DNA of 64,000 nucleotides, from contig CAZEGF010000008.1 of the NCBI GenBank assembly GCA_964511965.1, forward strand, positions 1-64,000. Direction: 5' to 3'. The notes beneath the pieces are model-generated. The model had not been told where the DNA came from. It did no database searches and saw only the letters and a list, made by a program, of their open reading frames with translations. Positions 26,199-33,125 of the stretch are shown here, in pieces. Source of the stretch: JAUSNA01 sp964511965 (GTDB lineage Bacteria > Patescibacteriota > Microgenomatia > Levybacterales > GWA1-39-11). Position 1 is the first letter of the stretch, and each line of letters begins with the position of its first letter. The position numbers were made by a program, and so were the translations under genes.

Positions 26199-26672
26199 AT
26201 GATGCCTGAAATTATAGTAACAGAGCCTGAAGTTGTTGCCGCTTCCGTTATTTCTGAGGCGCTTTCTCTTCTTGAAGCAGGGCAAGAAGCAGACGTCCCG
26301 TTGTATTCTCATATTGGAAGAGCGGTGGGATTACCCAACAGGCTTCCTGCTAGATATTTTCGGTCTCAAGATAGGAGCTCTGAAATAGGAACATTTGTAG
26401 ACAAACTTTTGGATGCGGATGTGGAAAGTCAAGCCGAATATAGCACGGTTGCCATCGGAGAACCTGAGCGGATTACTTACCACTGGCTTGTTGCTTCCTC
26501 GAAAAAACATCCTGGTCTGTTTGCTGTTAGTGAGGTTGCGTTGTTTGGAATAATGAAGGAACCCGTTGCATTAAGAGGAAGCATAATGGTAAGCCCCCAG
26601 AAAGATCTTTCAAATAGTCAAAGTTCGGATTTTAGTTACTTTATAGAGAACGTAATCTGCAAAAGGCAATAA
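26199..26672 (+). CDS. Hypothetical soluble protein
   Basis: I do not recognise this 157-residue protein. It begins 2 bp after the valS stop, with two adjacent ATG codons, so it is probably in the valS operon. It has no signal peptide or membrane segment. Residues 1-90 look helical and acidic; residues 90-150 look like beta strands (TYHWLVASSKKHPGLFAVSE). No catalytic motif is evident. Confidence 0.6.
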   Translation: MMPEIIVTEPEVVAASVISEALSLLEAGQEADVPLYSHIGRAVGLPNRLPARYFRSQDRSSEIGTFVDKLLDADVESQAEYSTVAIGEPERITYHWLVASSKKHPGLFAVSEVALFGIMKEPVALRGSIMVSPQKDLSNSQSSDFSYFIENVICKRQ

Positions 26673-26710
26673 TTTTGTTACCACATCATTTCTGATACAC
26701 TTGAAATACT

Positions 26711-27520
26711 ATGTTTCTGCTTTTTGATATAGGGGGGACAACAACCCGTTTTGCTGTTTCATATACAGGTGACAAGATTGATGATGTAAAACTTTTTCCG
26801 ACAAATCATGATTTTGATCAAGCGATGGAACAAATGAAAAGTGTAGCATCGGATTTTGCAAATGGAGAAAAGTACCATGCTGTTGTGGGGGGTGTTAGAT
26901 CTTACAACAAAAAAAACGGAACACTTTTTGACCATCCGACAATACCTATGTGGGTGGGGATGCCATTATTAGATAAAATGAAAGAAACATGGGGAGATGT
27001 ATATATAGAAAATGACTGTGTGATGGTAGGACTTGGGGAAGCAGTCCATGGGGCAGGTAAGGACAATAAGATAGTTGCGTATGTGACTCTGTCTACGGGA
27101 GTTGGTGGATGCCGAATAACCAATGGAAAACCTGATGATACAGATTACAGTTTTGAACCGGGAAACATGTTAATTAATGGACCTGAAGGGCAAGATTTCT
27201 TGGAAAATATCGTTTCTGGGAGTGCAATTGAGAAAAGATATGGAGTATCTCCCTTTGATCTCACCGATGAAAATGCTTGGGAGGAAATTTCTGAGTACGT
27301 ATCAGTTGGACTTAATAATGTTGCTGTCATGTGGTCCCCTGATATAATTGTTCTTGGTGGGTCTGTGCCACAAAGAATTAACTTTGATAAAGTTAATGAA
27401 TATCTGAAAAAACATTGCAAAATTTATCCCGAAGTACCACTGGTTAAAATGGCTGAAATTGATGAGCAAGGTGGACTTTATGGAGCACTTGCCTATATTC
27501 AAAACCTTCCTATGAGGTGA
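26711..27520 (+). CDS. ROK-family sugar kinase-like protein
   Basis: A 269-residue member of the ROK/hexokinase fold. The N-terminal phosphate-binding loop FLLFDIGGTTTRFAV, the catalytic region with VYIENDCVMVGLGEA (the END motif; D is the base), and the adenosine motif YVTLSTGVGGCRI are present. The zinc-binding CxCGxxGC motif of many ROK kinases is not seen, so metal use may differ. It is likely a glucokinase-type or N-acetyl-sugar kinase; the sugar is unknown. It is convergent with the Crp/Fnr gene, overlapping it by 11 bp. Confidence 0.85.
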   Translation: MFLLFDIGGTTTRFAVSYTGDKIDDVKLFPTNHDFDQAMEQMKSVASDFANGEKYHAVVGGVRSYNKKNGTLFDHPTIPMWVGMPLLDKMKETWGDVYIENDCVMVGLGEAVHGAGKDNKIVAYVTLSTGVGGCRITNGKPDDTDYSFEPGNMLINGPEGQDFLENIVSGSAIEKRYGVSPFDLTDENAWEEISEYVSVGLNNVAVMWSPDIIVLGGSVPQRINFDKVNEYLKKHCKIYPEVPLVKMAEIDEQGGLYGALAYIQNLPMR

Positions 27521-28163
27521 GGGCAGCTAGTTTTAACAATTTGTTTGGGAATAAAATCGTATAATACCCGGTTTCCCTGCTAATAATTCCATCAACAACC
27601 AGTTTGTTAATCTCTATACTGGTGGTTTCGCGACTAATTCCGGCTAAATCAGCAATATCCTGCTGGGTAAGTCGAAGAGGTATAACTATTTTTCCGTTTT
27701 CTCCATTTCCAAATCGCTCACCCAATATATGAATGATGGATGATACTTTTTGTGTTGCACTTCCAAAAGCCATTTGTTCCATTCTTTGCATAAGACCTCT
27801 CATTCGTATTGAAATGTTTTGAGCAATCATAAATTGAACATCCGGATTTTGCTCAAGAAAAAGTAAAAATGATTCACGGTTTTTTTCAAGAATTGAGCAA
27901 TCTGTCATAGCTCTGAAAGAATGCCCGTTATGGATCTTATTAAAAATCCAGCTATATGAAAACACATCTTCAGGTTTGAATATGAAAAGAGTAAATTCCC
28001 GTCCATCATTTGAATTTGCAGAGTCTTTTATATAACCTCTTTTTAAATAGAATGCTGCATTACTATGATCACCAGCACGAAGTACAATTTCGCCTTTTTT
28101 AAAATAACTTGGCCTAGAAGAAGAAAAAAAATTCTTTAATTTCTCTCTTGGAGTTGGATCCAT
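27510..28163 (-). CDS. Crp/Fnr-family transcriptional regulator
   Basis: A 217-residue regulator with an N-terminal cyclic-nucleotide-binding-like beta barrel (YFKKGEIVLRAGDHSNAAFYLKRGYIKDS) and a C-terminal winged helix (LTQQDIADLAGISRETTSIEINKL, with R-E-T in the recognition helix). The barrel lacks the R-T-A-x-V cAMP motif, and there is no Fnr-type cysteine cluster, so the effector is unknown. The gene has a TATACT box (28080-28075, minus strand) 11 bp before its ATG and is divergent from the membrane-protein gene at 28269. Confidence 0.87.
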   Translation of the reverse strand: MDPTPREKLKNFFSSSRPSYFKKGEIVLRAGDHSNAAFYLKRGYIKDSANSNDGREFTLFIFKPEDVFSYSWIFNKIHNGHSFRAMTDCSILEKNRESFLLFLEQNPDVQFMIAQNISIRMRGLMQRMEQMAFGSATQKVSSIIHILGERFGNGENGKIVIPLRLTQQDIADLAGISRETTSIEINKLVVDGIISRETGYYTILFPNKLLKLAALTS

Positions 28164-28268
28164 TGTCCCGCTGCAGTATAACAGGTAAGAAAAGTGTTAG
28201 CAACTTAACACACATTCTGTAATTTTAATTACTGAACTGGGGAAAATTTGGTGTTATCTTATTTCAGG

Positions 28269-28922
28269 ATGAAAAATAAAGAGTTCTTTTTTAAAGATAG
28301 ATTAACTGATTCTCAAATTGAGAAGTTCAAACTATTTGAAAATGAGGAGCTTATTTTTGCATGTCGCGAGCATTGGTTACCCCTAGTATTTAGACTTCTA
28401 CAAACGTTTTTATTAGGTATTTTCATGGCAGCGGCTTGTTCTTCAATATTTATTCTACTCATCCATAATATAGTTCTTGCAGCAAGTGCATTTTTCCTAG
28501 TCATGCTTATTACGGGAATGATATCAGTGAGAGTATTAGTGCATTGGAGTTTTCATATGTATATCGCAACAAATAAACAGATCATAGAAGTTCATTATAA
28601 TCCGTTAATTTCTCACGCTATAAATTCTGTACTTTTAGATCAAATTAGATGCACTGAAATAGATGTTGAGATGTATGGGATAATACCTGAACTATTAGGA
28701 ATTGGGAATGTGGAGATAACTTTTGATAGACCAACACACAAAGAAGAATTTATTATTAAAGATATTCGCTCGCCTCGAACAATAGCAAATCTATTGTCAG
28801 CGCAAATTCATCAAGTTGGTAATTCGAATCGTCAACAAACTATCCAGCCTCTTTGGGCTCGAGAACTCAAAACCAATAAATATCGCTTTATAGGCGATGT
28901 TAATTATGGATATTCAAGCTAA
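28269..28922 (+). CDS. Membrane protein with PH-like domain
   Basis: A protein of about 217 residues from the preferred ATG at 28269; a TTG 21 bp upstream also opens the frame. Residues 15-40 are soluble, two adjacent membrane helices follow (about 42-90), and then a domain resembling bacterial PH domains (HMYIATNKQIIEVHYN, LLDQIRCTEIDVEMYGIIPELLGIGNVEI). PH-like membrane proteins of this layout are widespread and of unknown function. The 23 nt before the ATG contain TATCTT 8 bp upstream (28255-28260). A small membrane protein gene follows 4 bp later. Confidence 0.65.
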   Translation: MKNKEFFFKDRLTDSQIEKFKLFENEELIFACREHWLPLVFRLLQTFLLGIFMAAACSSIFILLIHNIVLAASAFFLVMLITGMISVRVLVHWSFHMYIATNKQIIEVHYNPLISHAINSVLLDQIRCTEIDVEMYGIIPELLGIGNVEITFDRPTHKEEFIIKDIRSPRTIANLLSAQIHQVGNSNRQQTIQPLWARELKTNKYRFIGDVNYGYSS

Positions 28923-28926
28923 TCTT

Positions 28927-29139
28927 ATGAATGCAATAATTACAACAATTAAAATCATTTTTTTACTAGCAGGAGGAATTATTGCTCTCATACATTATTT
29001 TCAAATTAAAGAGGCAAATAAAATGGAGAGAAAAATGAGCATAACTCTTCCTGCTGCAGTCCATTTTAGTATGACAGTTCAACTTGTGGTTTCCTTGATA
29101 TTTGTTTTTGCCTCAACTATTTATCTTTTTATTTTCTAA
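28927..29139 (+). CDS. Small two-helix membrane protein
   Basis: About 70 residues from the ATG at 28927, 4 bp after the upstream stop; longer forms starting at 28897 or 28906 would overlap the upstream gene. There is one hydrophobic segment near each end with a charged middle (QIKEANKMERKM). I do not recognise the family. It appears to be co-transcribed with the PH-like gene. Confidence 0.5.
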   Translation: MNAIITTIKIIFLLAGGIIALIHYFQIKEANKMERKMSITLPAAVHFSMTVQLVVSLIFVFASTIYLFIF

Positions 29140-29183
29140 TAGTTTGCCTTGAAGTTTGTATAAAATCTCTCTAAAATAGGAGA

Positions 29184-29555
29184 GTGAAAAATTATCTCCG
29201 CAGAATTACCGGGTTATTACCGAAAAATGGACAACTTGCTTATAGATTATCAAGTTTTTTCTTTTTGTTATTTCTAATTTTAGCAGGGATTTTGCTTCAA
29301 ACACTCGTGTTTTTGAATGATAAAACAGTATCTGCAAAGCTCCAATTTGAAAGTCGCGGTAAAGATTTTGAATATTGGAGTAGTGTTGCGAAGCAATATC
29401 CAAGTATCCCGGATGTTTTATATAATGCTTCACTTAGTGCATTAAATGATAATAAGAAAAAAGAAGCTACTGAGTATATTGATAAAGCGTTACAAATTGA
29501 TCCATTATTTAGAAAAGCACAGGAATTAAAAAGTGAAATTAATGAACGTGGGTAA
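29184..29555 (+). CDS. Small membrane-anchored TPR-like protein
   Basis: A 123-residue protein with a basic start, one membrane helix (about 23-48), and a C-terminal helical hairpin that reads like a TPR unit (DVLYNASLSALNDNKKKEATEYIDKALQIDP). GTG at 29184 is chosen because AGGAG lies just upstream. The TPR part should be outside the cytoplasm or at its face, binding a partner. The family is not recognised. Confidence 0.6.
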   Translation: MKNYLRRITGLLPKNGQLAYRLSSFFFLLFLILAGILLQTLVFLNDKTVSAKLQFESRGKDFEYWSSVAKQYPSIPDVLYNASLSALNDNKKKEATEYIDKALQIDPLFRKAQELKSEINERG

Positions 29556-29559
29556 GTAA

Positions 29560-30273
29560 TTATTCTGATGCTTTTTCAGCATCAGCGGATTCTTCTTTTG
29601 ATTCATCCTCTGCTTCGGTAGTTTCTCCTTCAGCTCCTTTTTCCCCTTCTGCGGTTGTTTCTTCTGAAGCAGCTTCAGCTGCGGCTTCTTCTTCAGCAGC
29701 AAGTTCTTCTGCTTCTTCGCTTACGAGTTCAGCGATTCTAAATACCATTTCAGTTGGTTCCGCTAATATTCCAACGCCAGTAGGCGCTTTAAGATCAGCA
29801 ATAGTTAGACTGTCATCAATCTGAGAAAGACCTTCGATATTTATTTCAATGTGTTCAGGTAGATCAGCTGGAAGTGCTTCCACCTCAACTTCAGATAGTG
29901 ATTGCAATAAGACTCCAATTTTGTCCGCTACAGCTTTTGGTTCACCAACGCCAACAATTGGAATTGTAGCCTTAACTTTTTCTTTAAGATTTACTTTGAA
30001 GAAATCAGCATGAAGAGGAGTATGTGTAATTGGTTGAATATGTATATTTTGTATAAGAACAGGATGTGTTTCATTACCAACTGTAAGATCTACAAGACCA
30101 GTCTCATGAACTTGGTTGTATACTTTTTGAAAGTCTTTTAAAGGGAGTTGTAGGGAAGTTGACTTAATTCCCTTTCCAAACATATTGGCAGGAAGTATCC
30201 CTTCACGTCTTAAAAACTTCACTTTTTTACCTGTAATTGTCCTTTTTTCTGCCGTTAATGCTTCTCTTTTCAT
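29560..30273 (-). CDS. rplY: 50S ribosomal protein L25/Ctc-type
   Basis: A 237-residue protein with an L25 N-terminal domain (LTAEKRTITGKKVKFLRREG, VHETGLVDLTVG, HPVLIQNIHIQPITHTPLHADFF) that binds 5S rRNA, a TL5/Ctc C-terminal beta domain (VEVEALPADLPEHIEINI), and an acidic tail of about 50 residues of E and A. Long acidic tails occur in many CTC-type L25 proteins. A minus-strand TAGAAT (30287-30282) lies 8 bp before the ATG, with TTGTGT at 17 bp. Confidence 0.93.
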   Translation of the reverse strand: MKREALTAEKRTITGKKVKFLRREGILPANMFGKGIKSTSLQLPLKDFQKVYNQVHETGLVDLTVGNETHPVLIQNIHIQPITHTPLHADFFKVNLKEKVKATIPIVGVGEPKAVADKIGVLLQSLSEVEVEALPADLPEHIEINIEGLSQIDDSLTIADLKAPTGVGILAEPTEMVFRIAELVSEEAEELAAEEEAAAEAASEETTAEGEKGAEGETTEAEDESKEESADAEKASE

Positions 30274-30358
30274 ATTTGACTATTCTACTAAAGGAAGCTT
30301 GAAAACACAAGTGCACTCATTGCATTTGAACCTAGCAAAAGGTATAATACTACAACTA

Positions 30359-30428
30359 CGCGGGGTAGTGTACGGCTGCACAGGAGGCTCATAATCTCCT
30401 AGATAAGGTTCAACTCCTTACTCCGCAA
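30359..30428 (+). tRNA. tRNA-Met(CAU), initiator-like
   Basis: A 70-nt cloverleaf. The acceptor stem starts with CGCGGGG against CTCCGCA, giving the C1:A72 mismatch diagnostic of initiator tRNA. The anticodon loop is CTCATAA (CAU) closed by GGAGG/TCTCC, and the T arm is TAAGG-TTCAACT-CCTTA. The D loop is unusually short and the three-G:C run of the anticodon stem is not intact. No full CCA is encoded (ACA follows). A TATAAT (30343-30348) lies 10 bp upstream. The 3' end is repeated twice downstream. Confidence 0.85.
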
Positions 30429-30526
30429 CAAAATTCGAAGAATTTTGGGGAGGAGCAAACTCTGTTTACTCCGCAACACATTCGGCAAGCTCAGTGTCAG
30501 GAGCAAGATTTTCTTACTCCGCAACA
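30418..30526 (+). repeat. Three copies of the tRNA 3' end at 48-bp spacing
   Basis: TTACTCCGCAACA occurs at 30418-30430 (the tRNA end), 30466-30478 and 30514-30526, exactly 48 bp apart. The 35-bp spacers share AGGAGCAA at the same offset and each can pair GGAG with CTCC around an inner hairpin (AAAATTC-gaa-GAATTTT in the first). The third copy abuts the ftsB stop. Confidence 0.8.
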
Positions 30527-30529
30527 AAA

Positions 30530-30880
30530 TTAGAAAAACAATCTCCACCATTGTTCCCAATTGGGTGAATTATCAATTTGTATTTCCACTGACTTTTTAT
30601 CAATTTGGGGTGGAGCAAGTACGATATGTTCTCCAGGCTTTACCATCCCAAGCTTTTCTCTTGCTTCATTTTCAACAAATTGCTGCGTATTTACAAAATA
30701 GAGCTGTTGTTTTAAAAATTGCTTTTTTTGCTTCTCTTCTTGCTCTTTTGCTTTTAAAGTAGTTACTATACGACTATTTTGCCTCAAAGTTAGAATTGAC
30801 CCAATTATATTCCTAATAATTAAGAGTAAGGATAATGCAATAAAAGTTAGGATTATGGTTTTTGTGTTGACAACGCGCAT
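30530..30880 (-). CDS. ftsB: FtsB/DivIC-type septum formation initiator
   Basis: A 116-residue single-pass membrane protein. A membrane helix (about 8-30) is followed by a coiled coil (TLKAKEQEEKQKKQFLKQQL) and the conserved FVENEAREKLGMVKPGE motif of the FtsB/DivIC family, then a tail ending in aromatic residues (WWRLFF). It should link division proteins at the septum. A TATAAT on the minus strand lies 10 bp before the ATG. It is divergent from the recombinase gene and convergent with the initiator tRNA. Confidence 0.88.
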   Translation of the reverse strand: MRVVNTKTIILTFIALSLLLIIRNIIGSILTLRQNSRIVTTLKAKEQEEKQKKQFLKQQLYFVNTQQFVENEAREKLGMVKPGEHIVLAPPQIDKKSVEIQIDNSPNWEQWWRLFF

Positions 30881-30943
30881 GTTTACTGATATTATAGGCT
30901 CAAATTAAATTTAGGAACAAGGCTTTTGTGTTCAAAAATTATT

Positions 30944-31810
30944 ATGACCAACGTTTTACGTCTCAGGGACGCTCATGGAAAATTCCAGGACTTCCTCAAA
31001 ACTAAGAATCGAGCGTCCGCAACCATATTAGCATATGGCAAAGATATCGAGCAATTGATTGAGTTTCTCGAAGCATTGGAAAAAAACAACATTCACGAGA
31101 TTAATGGAACGGATATCCAAGCATTTCTAACTAAGCTAAAAAACGAAGGATATACCCCAAAATCTCTATCAAGAAAACTTAATTCCACAAGAACATTTTA
31201 TAGATATTTAAAGGTTAATGAATTTGTAACCGACGACCCTTCATTGCTAGTGGAACACCCTAAATATGAGCTCAATCCTCCAAGAATGTTGTCTCCGCTA
31301 GAATATAGAGCATTAAGAGATGCAGCTTCAGTTGACTCAAGAATTTACGCTATTATTGAGGTACTCCTCCAAACTGGTATTAGGATTGGAGAGCTTGCAA
31401 ACCTTAGAGTAGAAGATATTAATGACAATGCTCTTCATATTCGAACCTATGAAGGACATGAAGCTCGAGAAGTACCACTTAATAGACGTGCTAAAGAAGC
31501 GTTAAAAAGATATATGGAAACACGGGCAAAAACAGAGGACACGCACGTTTTTGTAACCAAAACTGGGAGACCATTTTTAGTAAGAAATATTAGAGATGCA
31601 GTTGAAAGATACTTCAAAAAAGCCGGAATTGAAGATGTTAAGATTAATGATCTTCGACATACTTTTGTCGCACATCACCTCAAAAATGGAGTCTCACTTG
31701 TGTTTCTGTCTCGCGTTTTAGGACACAAAAGACTCTCTTCAACAGAGCGATATTTGCAATACGTTAAAGACTACAAGTCCGGTGAGGCTACCTCTCTTCA
31801 AGAACTTTAA
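30944..31810 (+). CDS. Tyrosine recombinase, XerC/XerD-like
   Basis: About 288 residues from ATG 30944. A SAM-like core-binding domain (RASATILAYGKDIEQLIEFLE) precedes the catalytic domain. Catalytic residues visible are R in TGIRIGEL, R in NDLRHTF, H in LGHKRLSS and the nucleophile Y in STERYLQY. The first position of the H-x-x-R motif is N (N-D-L-R) where Xer proteins usually have H. As the only Xer-type gene in the window it may resolve chromosome dimers, but a mobile-element role cannot be ruled out. No att site is evident next to it. Confidence 0.85.
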   Translation: MTNVLRLRDAHGKFQDFLKTKNRASATILAYGKDIEQLIEFLEALEKNNIHEINGTDIQAFLTKLKNEGYTPKSLSRKLNSTRTFYRYLKVNEFVTDDPSLLVEHPKYELNPPRMLSPLEYRALRDAASVDSRIYAIIEVLLQTGIRIGELANLRVEDINDNALHIRTYEGHEAREVPLNRRAKEALKRYMETRAKTEDTHVFVTKTGRPFLVRNIRDAVERYFKKAGIEDVKINDLRHTFVAHHLKNGVSLVFLSRVLGHKRLSSTERYLQYVKDYKSGEATSLQEL

Positions 31811-31840
31811 TTTTTTCTGTATTTGTGACATAGTAGAATC

Positions 31841-32344
31841 ATGGACCACCATTCCTATTCTGATGTCAAAACACTTATTTCCTGGTCAGCTCCCGGTAGA
31901 CCTTTTCGTAAAAGAAGCAGAGAATTCTTTTATACGGGAATTCTACTAGTTTTTCTTATTGAGGTCATTTTATTTATTTTCTCTGAATATTTACTCATGT
32001 TTGTAGTAGCAACTCTTTATTTTTTTTCAATTGCACTCGCAACAGTTCCACCTCAAAATTTTCATTACCGGATTAGTACTCAGGGCATAAAAGTAGAAGA
32101 CCATTTCTTCATATGGGAAGAACTGTACGATTTTTATTTTAAGAAAATTGAGGGGGTTGAGGTTCTTATAGTACGCACAAAAAACATGTTACCGGGGGAG
32201 TTGAAAATTTCTTTAGGTGAAGTACCAATGGATCACGTCAGACGTGTCTTGATAGGCTACTTGCCCTATAGGGAGGTTGTAAAATCATCATTTATGGATA
32301 GAAGTGGTGACTGGTTAGCGCATAATTTCCCCCTTGAACATTAG
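31841..32344 (+). CDS. Hypothetical membrane protein with PH-like tail
   Basis: A 167-residue protein with a soluble basic start, two adjacent membrane helices (about 27-70) and a C-terminal beta-rich domain (FHYRISTQGIKVEDHFFIWEELYDFYF, VLIVRTKNMLPGELKISL). The layout resembles small PH-like membrane proteins but I cannot assign a family. It lies 30 bp after the recombinase gene. A CATAGT box (31829-31834) lies 6 bp before the ATG. Confidence 0.55.
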   Translation: MDHHSYSDVKTLISWSAPGRPFRKRSREFFYTGILLVFLIEVILFIFSEYLLMFVVATLYFFSIALATVPPQNFHYRISTQGIKVEDHFFIWEELYDFYFKKIEGVEVLIVRTKNMLPGELKISLGEVPMDHVRRVLIGYLPYREVVKSSFMDRSGDWLAHNFPLEH

Positions 32345-32381
32345 TTTTATAGGTCATTTTGTTTTATAATACACCAAGCAT

Positions 32382-32454
32382 GCACTCGTAGCTCAATGGA
32401 TAGAGCACTGGATTGCGGATCCAGAGGTTGGTGGTTCGACCCCACTCGGGTGCG
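32382..32454 (+). tRNA. tRNA-Arg(GCG)
   Basis: Acceptor GCACTCG/CGGGTGC, anticodon stem CTGGA/TCCAG with loop TTGCGGA (anticodon GCG, codons CGC and CGU), T loop TTCGACC. TATAAT at 32365-32370 is 11 bp upstream. Most bacteria read CGN with an ICG (ACG) tRNA; a G34 version does not need adenosine deamination. No CCA is encoded. Confidence 0.88.
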
Positions 32455-32471
32455 CATCGAAGGGAGTAATT

Positions 32472-32539
32472 GGAGGGTTCGCATGAAATTTTCAAAGCAA
32501 AGAAAATATTCTGCGAATTAGTATCTGGAGGGTTCGCAT
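32472..32539 (+). repeat. Partial copy of the tRNA-Ser(CGA) 5' end plus hairpin
   Basis: GGAGGGTTCGCAT occurs at 32472-32484 and again as the first 13 nt of the tRNA at 32527-32539, 55 bp apart. Between them, TTCGCA (32478-32483) pairs with TGCGAA (32512-32517), with further pairing inside (GAA/TTC, ATTTTC/GAAAAT), so the copy is the 5' arm of a long imperfect hairpin. Confidence 0.7.
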
Positions 32540-32611
32540 AGTGGCCAATTGCACGAGTTTCGAAAACTCGAGGGATTCGTCCCTCCACAGGTTCAAATCC
32601 TGTACCCTCCG
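32527..32611 (+). tRNA. tRNA-Ser(CGA)
   Basis: Acceptor GGAGGGT/ACCCTCC, anticodon stem CGAGT/ACTCG with loop TTCGAAA (anticodon CGA, codon UCG), a long variable arm (AGGGA/TCCCT) as in all class II serine tRNAs, and T arm ACAGG-TTCAAAT-CCTGT. No CCA is encoded. Confidence 0.92.
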
Positions 32612-32618
32612 CAAGCCG

Positions 32619-32662
32619 GCCCTTGTTAGCAAAGCTTGCAAGGGTAAGAATTGCCCTTGTAG
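32619..32662 (+). repeat. Partial copy of the tRNA-Arg(CCG) 5' end plus hairpin
   Basis: GCCCTTGT at 32619-32626 repeats the tRNA start at 32653-32660. CCCTTG (32620-32625) pairs with CAAGGG (32639-32644), with AGC/GCT inside, making a hairpin directly between the serine and arginine tRNA genes. Confidence 0.5.
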
Positions 32663-32724
32663 TCTAATGGATAGAATGCGGGATTCCGGATCCTGTGATG
32701 CGGGTTCGACTCCCGCCGGGGGCG
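32653..32724 (+). tRNA. tRNA-Arg(CCG)
   Basis: Acceptor GCCCTTG/CGGGGGC (two G-T pairs), anticodon loop TTCCGGA (anticodon CCG, codon CGG), T arm GCGGG-TTCGACT-CCCGC. No CCA is encoded. Confidence 0.88.
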
Positions 32725-32745
32725 CACATTAAAGACGAGTTTATG

Positions 32746-32824
32746 GTAGATAGTTGTTAGTTTATAGCTTAATACAAAAATTGTTTTTAACTACAAACTA
32801 CTGACTACAAACTATAAACTAACT
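32746..32824. repeat. Gene-less inverted pair of heptamer arrays
   Basis: Left array GTAGATA, GTTGTTA, GTTTATA, GCTTAAT (32746-32773) faces right array ACTACAA, ACTACTG, ACTACAA, ACTATAA, ACTAACT (32790-32824). GTTAGTTTATAG (32756-32767) and CTATAAACTAAC (32812-32823) form a perfect 12-bp inverted repeat. The right array ends 2 bp before tRNA-Ser(GGA). Confidence 0.75.
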
Positions 32825-32826
32825 AA

Positions 32827-32910
32827 GGAGGAGTCGGATAGCGGTCCATTCCACATGCTTGGAAAGTATGCGTGCGCAAGCACTCGCGAGTTCGAATCTC
32901 GCCTCCTCCG
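32827..32910 (+). tRNA. tRNA-Ser(GGA)
   Basis: Acceptor GGAGGAG/CTCCTCC, anticodon stem CATGC/GTATG with loop TTGGAAA (anticodon GGA, codons UCC and UCU), long variable arm, T arm GCGAG-TTCGAAT-CTCGC. No CCA is encoded. Confidence 0.9.
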
Positions 32911-32993
32911 CAAGAATTTGGTACAATAACAGGCTAGTAATTTAAAGAAGTAGACATGGCTGGAGAGCTCGGCTGGTTCGAGCACAGCATTCA

Positions 32994-33125
32994 GCGCTCA
33001 TTTACAATTTGCAGATTTTTTGGCTGGAGAGCTCGGCTGGTTCGTAGCACCGCATTCATAACGCGGCGGTCGTGGGTTCAAACCCCACTCCAGCTACCAA
33101 TTTCTGCAAATTGAAAATGTAACGC
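32994..33125. repeat. Inverted repeats flanking the intact tRNA(CAU)
   Basis: Left arm 32994-33015 and right arm 33103-33125 pair over about 22 bp with a perfect 11-bp core (CAATTTGCAGA and TCTGCAAATTG), one mismatch nearby and one bulge further out. The intact tRNA sits in the loop. Confidence 0.7.
33022..33099 (+). tRNA. tRNA(CAU), elongator Met or Ile2
   Basis: Acceptor GGCTGGA/TCCAGCT (G1-T72 wobble), anticodon loop TTCATAA (CAU), variable CGGTC, T arm GTGGG-TTCAAAC-CCCAC, and an encoded CCA (33097-33099). It lacks the initiator C1:A72 mismatch. It could be elongator tRNA-Met or the lysidine-modified tRNA-Ile; sequence alone does not decide. Base 8 is G instead of the usual T. Confidence 0.85.

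Noticed and set aside
30418..30526. Possible CRISPR array
   Set aside because: Only three repeats of 13 bp with related, foldable spacers, starting in a tRNA, and no cas genes nearby.
30445..30762. Plus-strand ORF across the 48-bp repeats and ftsB
   Set aside because: It is antisense to ftsB and its start lies in the repeated tRNA end; the ftsB frame has clear family motifs.
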